A program made the position numbers and the translations under genes. Positions 59,421-64,000 of a stretch of 64,000 bases of DNA are shown piece by piece. Source of the stretch: Cytobacillus sp. NJ13 (GTDB taxonomy: Bacteria; Bacillota; Bacilli; Bacillales; Cytobacillaceae); NCBI GenBank assembly GCA_030348385.1, contig JAUCFP010000006.1, positions 3,561,501-3,625,500 of the forward strand, given 5' to 3'. The stretch's first letter is position 1. Every line of letters begins with the position of its first letter. The notes beneath the pieces were generated by a model. The model was not told the origin of the DNA and did no database searches. It saw only the letters and a list, made by a program, of their open reading frames with translations.

Positions 59421-60371
59421 TTGGAAAATGCAGATCAGGCATCCTCACGGTTGATAAAAATGCGCAGAATCTTTGGTTATGGCGCCGCCATAGCGGTGAC
59501 TCCTTATCTGCTGATTAAAATCGCCTGGACGTTTGGCCTCTTTCTTCCAACAGAGCAAATGGGCGATGCCGGCTGGCGGGGGATTAACGCAGCTACTGCG
59601 GTTGTCGCTGCGATTGGCATCTTGCTGGCGATGGCGTTCTGCAGACCTTGGGGTGAACGGCTGCCCGCGTGGCTGGTGGCTCTGCCCGTCTGGCTGGGTA
59701 CCGGTCTTCTCGTTCCCATGCTGCTGCTGGCTCCTGTTCTTGGCCCGGCTGCCATGGCTCTTGATCAGGAAGCAGGTGCTGCTGACTTCTGGGTTTACGA
59801 GCAGATCTTCGTTATGGTCTCTCTGGTCGGGGCCGGTATTTGCCTGCCTCTGGCTTTGGCAGGATATGCCAAGGCGAGGTGGCCGGAAGCGCTGGGCGGT
59901 CCAATCGACTGCGGGGAGGTGCCGGGACACACCAGGCAGCTGCAAGTCACGTTGGGCAGACTCATTGCAGCGGGGTGCATTCTCCTCGGCGCCATAAAGG
60001 TGTTCTGGGCGGCAGGAGGCACCCTTGGCATAGATCCAAGCATGCTGGATTCCCGTGATTTGTGGTGGCGCCTCTTGACGCTGAGTACAGGCGGCTGGGC
60101 ATTAGTGGGTGCGTGGGGCCTATTAGTGCTGATCACCCGCCGCGGGTCGCGGAGGTTTCTGCCGCCCATGGCAGCGGCTTGGATCTCGTCGGGCATGCTG
60201 TTTTCTTATAACTTCTTTTCTATTATTCGCCCAGATTTTCAGTCCAGCCCTGAGTACCCGCTGGCACGGGTGCTGACTACGGAGGCCGGTATTGTATTGG
60301 GCGTAATGATGGGGATGATTCTTCTCCTGGTTCTGCACGACCGGCGGCGAGCGCTGATCAGGCTGGAGTAA
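59421..60371 (+). CDS. GC-rich multi-pass membrane protein, probably acquired
   Basis: 316 aa with about 8 hydrophobic segments and few charged loops; I do not recognise the family. TTG start behind AGGAGGG. Codon use is much richer in G and C (CTG, GCC, GGC, GTG) than neighbouring genes, so it seems acquired or captured from a high-GC organism. Other frames are also open, as expected for GC-rich DNA. Separate from the sucrose locus that follows. Confidence 0.7.
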   Translation: MENADQASSRLIKMRRIFGYGAAIAVTPYLLIKIAWTFGLFLPTEQMGDAGWRGINAATAVVAAIGILLAMAFCRPWGERLPAWLVALPVWLGTGLLVPMLLLAPVLGPAAMALDQEAGAADFWVYEQIFVMVSLVGAGICLPLALAGYAKARWPEALGGPIDCGEVPGHTRQLQVTLGRLIAAGCILLGAIKVFWAAGGTLGIDPSMLDSRDLWWRLLTLSTGGWALVGAWGLLVLITRRGSRRFLPPMAAAWISSGMLFSYNFFSIIRPDFQSSPEYPLARVLTTEAGIVLGVMMGMILLLVLHDRRRALIRLE

Positions 60372-60465
60372 TGGGGATATATTCGTCCTGCCTCACACAA
60401 GCTATTTCCTTTTCCCTTCATTTGTGTAAAATGATAATAGACTATTTTGGCCCGGGAGGATATAG

Positions 60466-61455
60466 ATGATTACCATAAAGGAAATAGCAGAAAGGGCGAA
60501 TGTTTCTCGGACGACTGTTTCGAGGGTTTTAAATGATTCAGGTTATGTGAGTGAGGACGCAAGGAAAAGGGTCCTGCACGTAATCGAGGAGACCGGTTAT
60601 GTTCCAAGTGCCCATGCGAAGTCACTCCGCACGAAAAGAACAAAAGTTATTGGGGTTATTCTCCCGAAGATCAGCACCGAAACGTCCAGCCGTCTGGTTA
60701 ATGGGATTGACGATGTATTGGCCAGGGAAGGCTATCAGATTCTTCTTGCTAATACAAATCTTCATGCTGAAAAAGAGATAGAATATATACGGCTTCTCAA
60801 AAGCAGGAATGTGGACGGCATGATTCTGTCAGCTACAAACGTGCAGCCGGAATTGATTCAGGAGATCCGTCAGCTGAAAATCCCTTTTATTATGGTGGGT
60901 CAGCATGCGAAAGAATTGACGAATGTCATTTTTGATGAATATCAGGCTGCGAGGGACATGGCTGGCCTGCTAATTAAGAAGGGCTATGAAAAAATTGCTT
61001 TTATAGGTGTGGATGAAGCTGATCGTGCGGTGGGCTACCTCCGGAAAAAAGGATACCTCGATGCAATGAAGGAACATGAGCTCCCGGTTGAAGCAAGCTG
61101 GCTGCAAAAGGGGATTTTCGATATAGACTCCGGATCTGATTGCATGAAGGGCATCATGGAATCTGCTGAAGATAAACCGCAAGCGGTCCTTGCTGTGACA
61201 GACCGTCTGGCGATTGGCGCTTTACAGTATCTCAGGCAAAATGGATTTTCCGTTCCCGGTGATGTTGCGATAGCCGGCATGGGCGGATCCGAGCTTTCTA
61301 AATATATCACCCCAGCCTTAACAACCATCGATTTTTCCTTTGAAGATGCAGGCCGGGAAGCAGCCTTACTAATTCTTCAAAAAATTAAAGGGGAACATGA
61401 ACCGGAAATAACGCGGAAAATTAGATATAGACTTGTAGAAAGAGAAAGTATATAA
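60466..61455 (+). CDS. scrR: LacI-family regulator of the sucrose locus
   Basis: 329 aa. N-terminal HTH (MITIKEIAERANVSRTTVSRVLNDSGYVS) and a periplasmic-binding-protein-like domain. It is followed by sucrose PTS and hydrolase genes, so it is the likely repressor. Four operators (61461-61577) separate it from the PTS gene. The name is inferred from context; B. subtilis uses antiterminators for sucrose instead. Confidence 0.85.
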   Translation: MITIKEIAERANVSRTTVSRVLNDSGYVSEDARKRVLHVIEETGYVPSAHAKSLRTKRTKVIGVILPKISTETSSRLVNGIDDVLAREGYQILLANTNLHAEKEIEYIRLLKSRNVDGMILSATNVQPELIQEIRQLKIPFIMVGQHAKELTNVIFDEYQAARDMAGLLIKKGYEKIAFIGVDEADRAVGYLRKKGYLDAMKEHELPVEASWLQKGIFDIDSGSDCMKGIMESAEDKPQAVLAVTDRLAIGALQYLRQNGFSVPGDVAIAGMGGSELSKYITPALTTIDFSFEDAGREAALLILQKIKGEHEPEITRKIRYRLVERESI

Positions 61456-61460
61456 TGGTT

Positions 61461-61478
61461 GTGTAATCGATTTCATAC
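61461..61478. promoter_or_regulatory. LacI-type operator O1
   Basis: GTGTAATCGATTTCATAC, centred on ATCGAT, just after the regulator stop. Confidence 0.65.
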
Positions 61479-61482
61479 GAAG

Positions 61483-61498
61483 GTTTAATCGATTACAC
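61483..61498. promoter_or_regulatory. LacI-type operator O2
   Basis: GTTTAATCGATTACAC, the inverse of O1 (GTGTAATCGATT), 4 bp beyond it. Confidence 0.65.
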
Positions 61499-61514
61499 TT
61501 TTATTTTTGTTTTT

Positions 61515-61530
61515 ATGGAATCGATTTCAC
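61515..61530. promoter_or_regulatory. LacI-type operator O3
   Basis: ATGGAATCGATTTCAC, same core AATCGATT. Confidence 0.65.
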
Positions 61531-61546
61531 AATGGAACGTTCCATT
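61531..61546. promoter_or_regulatory. Additional perfect palindrome
   Basis: AATGGAACGTTCCATT, abutting O3; a different core (AACGTT), so possibly another regulator's site. Confidence 0.5.
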
Positions 61547-61559
61547 ATTTTTTATCGAA

Positions 61560-61577
61560 TGTGGAATCGATTCCACA
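61560..61577. promoter_or_regulatory. LacI-type operator O4
   Basis: TGTGGAATCGATTCCACA, a perfect 18-bp palindrome 26 bp before the PTS start. Confidence 0.8.
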
Positions 61578-61603
61578 AACATATGAAAATAGGGGTGAAT
61601 AGA

Positions 61604-63013
61604 ATGTCGGAGTATCGTAAAATTGCAGAAGAATTAATTGACGCTGTCGGGGGCAGGGAGAATGTTCACTCAGTAGCCCACTGTGCGACCAGGCTGCGGA
61701 TCATGGTGAATGATAAGGAAAAAATTGATCAGGAAAGAGTTGAAAGCATCAATAAGGTAAAAGGAGCTTTCTTCAACTCAGGTCAATATCAGATTATTTT
61801 TGGCACGGGAACGGTTAATAAAGTCTATGAAGAAGTATCCGGCCTGGACATTGAATCCATGTCAGCATCAGAGCAGAAAAAAGAAGCGGTTAAAAGCGGT
61901 TCTGCTTTCCAAAGGGCGATCCGGAAATTCGGGGATGTATTTGTGCCAATCATTCCAGTCCTTGTTGCAACAGGGCTCTTTATGGGATTGCGCGGACTGG
62001 TGATGCAGGAGGAAGTTCTCGCTTTATTTGGCATGACAGCATCTGATGTGTCAGAAAATTTTATTTTATTCACGCAGGTACTGACGGATACGGCATTTAT
62101 TTTCCTCCCGGCTCTTGTTGCCTGGTCAACCTTTAGAGTGTTTGGCGGGACTCCGATCATTGGTTTAATCCTAGGATTGATGCTCGTGAGTCCTTCTCTG
62201 CCAAATGCGTGGGATGTGGCAGGCGGAAATGTTGAACCGATTTACTTTTTTGGATTCATTCCGGTTGTTGGCTATCAGGCTTCTGTCCTGCCAGCCTTTA
62301 TTGCAGGGATTATTGGGGCAAAATTGGAGAGGGTCATTCGAAAACGGGTGCCGGATGCATTGGATTTAATTATTACCCCATTCTTAACCCTTCTGATCAT
62401 GATTGGATTATCGCTTCTTGTCATTGGGCCGTTGTTTCATATGGTGGAGCAAGGCATCCTGGATGTTACTACTACTGTGCTCTCATGGCCGTTCGGGATC
62501 AGCGGCATTCTTATCGGGGGCCTTAATCAGCTTATCGTTATCACAGGTGTTCATCATATTTTCAATATGCTGGAGATTCAGCTATTGGCTCAGTATAAAA
62601 GCAATCCTTACAACGCAATTGTTACATGTGCCGTTGCAGCACAAGGCGGTGCAACCCTAGCAGTCGCTTTAAAAACACAATCAGCCAAATTAAAGGCCCT
62701 GGCTTTCCCATCAGCCTTATCCGCGTTTTTGGGAATAACCGAGCCAGCATTGTTCGGTGTCAATTTGCGCTACGGCAAGCCGTTTGTCATGGGACTGATA
62801 GGCGGAGCTGCCGGCGGGTTCGCTGCCTCCCTGCTACAGCTGAAAGCGACAGGAATGGCAGTTACGGTTATTCCAGGCACCCTTCTTTACTTAAATGGCC
62901 AGGTTCTGCAGTACATTTTAGTCAATGTGATTGCCATCGCAGTGGCCTTTGCCCTGACCTGGATGTTCGGCTACTCGGATAAGGCAAAGAAAGAAGTGGA
63001 ACAGGGACAGTAA
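61604..63013 (+). CDS. scrA: Sucrose-type PTS transporter EIIBC
   Basis: 469 aa from ATG 61604 behind AGGGGTG. EIIB domain (about 1-85) with phospho-Cys27 in HCATRLRI; EIIC domain with about ten helices. GINEP-like and GITEPALFGVNLRYGKP motifs are typical of the sucrose/glucose-beta-glucoside group. No EIIA domain is fused, so it would borrow another protein's EIIA. It would deliver sucrose-6-phosphate to the downstream hydrolase. Confidence 0.9.
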   Translation: MSEYRKIAEELIDAVGGRENVHSVAHCATRLRIMVNDKEKIDQERVESINKVKGAFFNSGQYQIIFGTGTVNKVYEEVSGLDIESMSASEQKKEAVKSGSAFQRAIRKFGDVFVPIIPVLVATGLFMGLRGLVMQEEVLALFGMTASDVSENFILFTQVLTDTAFIFLPALVAWSTFRVFGGTPIIGLILGLMLVSPSLPNAWDVAGGNVEPIYFFGFIPVVGYQASVLPAFIAGIIGAKLERVIRKRVPDALDLIITPFLTLLIMIGLSLLVIGPLFHMVEQGILDVTTTVLSWPFGISGILIGGLNQLIVITGVHHIFNMLEIQLLAQYKSNPYNAIVTCAVAAQGGATLAVALKTQSAKLKALAFPSALSAFLGITEPALFGVNLRYGKPFVMGLIGGAAGGFAASLLQLKATGMAVTVIPGTLLYLNGQVLQYILVNVIAIAVAFALTWMFGYSDKAKKEVEQGQ

Positions 63014-63044
63014 CAGAAATTTTCAACAGCAAGGATGTTCTAAT

Positions 63045-64000
63045 ATGACTGAAATAGATTTTATCAAGAAGGCCAGCGAGGCAGCGGAGAGAAACAGGCA
63101 TTTGGTTCAAAAGGATCCCTACCGGCTGAAGTATCATCTCATGCCGCCTGTTGGCTTGCTGAATGATCCCAATGGCTTAAACCAATTCAAGGGTGTTTAT
63201 CATGTGTTTTATCAATGGAACCCGTTTGACACTGCCCATGGTGCCAAGTATTGGGGACATTACTCATCCAGGGATCTCATCCATTGGAAGGAGGAGCCTA
63301 TCGCGCTCGCTCCTGATCAGTGGTATGACCGGAATGGCTGCTATTCTGGAAGTGCGGTAGAGCATGACGGAAAGCTGTATCTCTTTTATACAGGAAATGT
63401 GAAGTCGGAGGGTGGCAAGCGAGAAACTTATCAGTGTCTTGCTGTTTCTGAGGATGGCATCCATTTTGAAAAAAAAGGGCCAGTCCTGAAGCTGCCAAAA
63501 GGATATACCGCTCATTTCCGGGATCCGAAGGTCTGGGAAAAGGATGGGCACTTCTATATGGTAGTTGGGGCTCAAACCCCCAATCAGGAGGGTAAGGCTG
63601 TCCTGTTTGCTTCGAAGGATTTATACCATTGGGAGGAAAAAGGGAAGATTGCCGGCGCATGGATGAATGGCCTGGAAGACTTCGGCTATATGTGGGAATG
63701 TCCGGATCTATTTGAGCTTGATGGCCAGGAAATATTGCTTGTTTCACCGCAGGGGCTTGAGCCGAGCGGGTATGAATACCATAACCTTTTTCAATCAGGG
63801 TATTTTGCCGGAAAGCTTGATTACGAAAAAGCGATGTTTAAACATGGTTCCTTTGCTGAGCTGGATCGCGGCTTTGATTTTTATGCACCGCAAACGTTTA
63901 AGGACGATTCAGGCAGGCGGATTCTTTATGGATGGATGGGCATTACAGATGAAGACGAATCCAGCCAGCCGACTGTCCCTTATCGCTGGATCCACGCATT
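63045..64000 (+). CDS. scrB: Sucrose-6-phosphate hydrolase (GH32), cut by window end
   Basis: At least 318 residues are visible and no stop occurs before the window end. ATG 63045 behind AAGGATG, 31 nt after the PTS stop. GH32 motifs: LLNDPNGL with the nucleophile D41, RDPK (about residue 158), and WECPDLF (about residue 218) with the acid/base Glu. Cleaves sucrose-6-phosphate to glucose-6-phosphate and fructose. Confidence 0.93.
   Translation, partial: MTEIDFIKKASEAAERNRHLVQKDPYRLKYHLMPPVGLLNDPNGLNQFKGVYHVFYQWNPFDTAHGAKYWGHYSSRDLIHWKEEPIALAPDQWYDRNGCYSGSAVEHDGKLYLFYTGNVKSEGGKRETYQCLAVSEDGIHFEKKGPVLKLPKGYTAHFRDPKVWEKDGHFYMVVGAQTPNQEGKAVLFASKDLYHWEEKGKIAGAWMNGLEDFGYMWECPDLFELDGQEILLVSPQGLEPSGYEYHNLFQSGYFAGKLDYEKAMFKHGSFAELDRGFDFYAPQTFKDDSGRRILYGWMGITDEDESSQPTVPYRWIHA

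Noticed and set aside
59445..60338. Several open frames overlapping the GC-rich membrane protein gene
   Set aside because: High GC lowers stop frequency in all frames; only the frame at 59421 has a ribosome binding site and membrane helices.

Overview
The window is a contiguous piece of a low-GC Gram-positive chromosome of the family Bacillaceae (Bacillus sensu lato, perhaps Cytobacillus-like; the genus is inference). The evidence is the oriC-proximal gene order gdpP-rplI-dnaC-purA-tRNA cluster-walRKHIJ-htrA-rlmH, the gntRKPZ operon order, the Rex, PurR, GntR and cre-like operator sequences, and the AGGAGG-type ribosome binding sites.

Layout. 1-5440: essential core genes (gdpP, bL9, replicative helicase, purA under a PurBox pair). 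5441-7326: a 1886-bp group II intron inserted just behind the purA terminator. 7356-7864: ten units of an exactly 52-bp tandem repeat whose ends form alternating inverted repeats. 8044-11838: a cupin-type XRE regulator and an operon of class II HMG-CoA reductase, a small membrane protein and a TctA-like permease. 12299-13004: tRNA Lys-Glu-Asp-Phe with an odd leader that duplicates the 5' half of tRNA-Lys. 13335-22978: M23 peptidase, the WalRK cell-wall stress system, HtrA, a DnaA-box cluster, a CxxC mini-protein and rlmH.

22979-29575 is an accessory region bounded and divided by three copies of the 18-bp 3' end of rlmH, in the manner of staphylococcal SCC elements. It holds a DJ-1/WYL-regulator pair, a decayed foreign rlmH, a peptide deformylase fragment and a cassette of two glycosyltransferases plus a GMC oxidoreductase. 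No recombinase gene is present. 29576-34131: effector-binding and SRPBCC proteins, a regulator and an amino acid permease. 34303-37571: NADP-glutamate dehydrogenase split by a second, nearly identical intron copy lying antisense to the gene, with a GltC-like regulator beside it.

38699-46319: transporters, a Crp/Fnr regulator, guanine deaminase, and a purine permease plus Rieske oxygenase behind a guanine-class riboswitch. 46401-49178: lactate dehydrogenase and lactate permease behind three Rex-type sites. 49275-52330: PEP-mutase-family enzyme, AdaA and aspartase. 52414-57614: gluconate operon gntRKPZ with its operator and a cre site. 57650-58190: a second 52-bp repeat array. 58231-60371: NERD protein and a compositionally foreign GC-rich membrane protein. 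60466-64000: sucrose locus (LacI regulator, PTS EIIBC, sucrose-6-phosphate hydrolase cut by the window end) with four LacI-type operators.

How it fits together: the left half is housekeeping and envelope control. The right half is a set of small, separately regulated carbon and nitrogen modules (lactate, gluconate, sucrose, aspartate, purines, possibly mevalonate). Mobile and repeat sequences sit between them. The most unusual items are the SCC-like rlmH region, the 52-bp alternating-hairpin arrays, the HMG-CoA reductase/permease operon, and the riboswitch-linked Rieske oxygenase.
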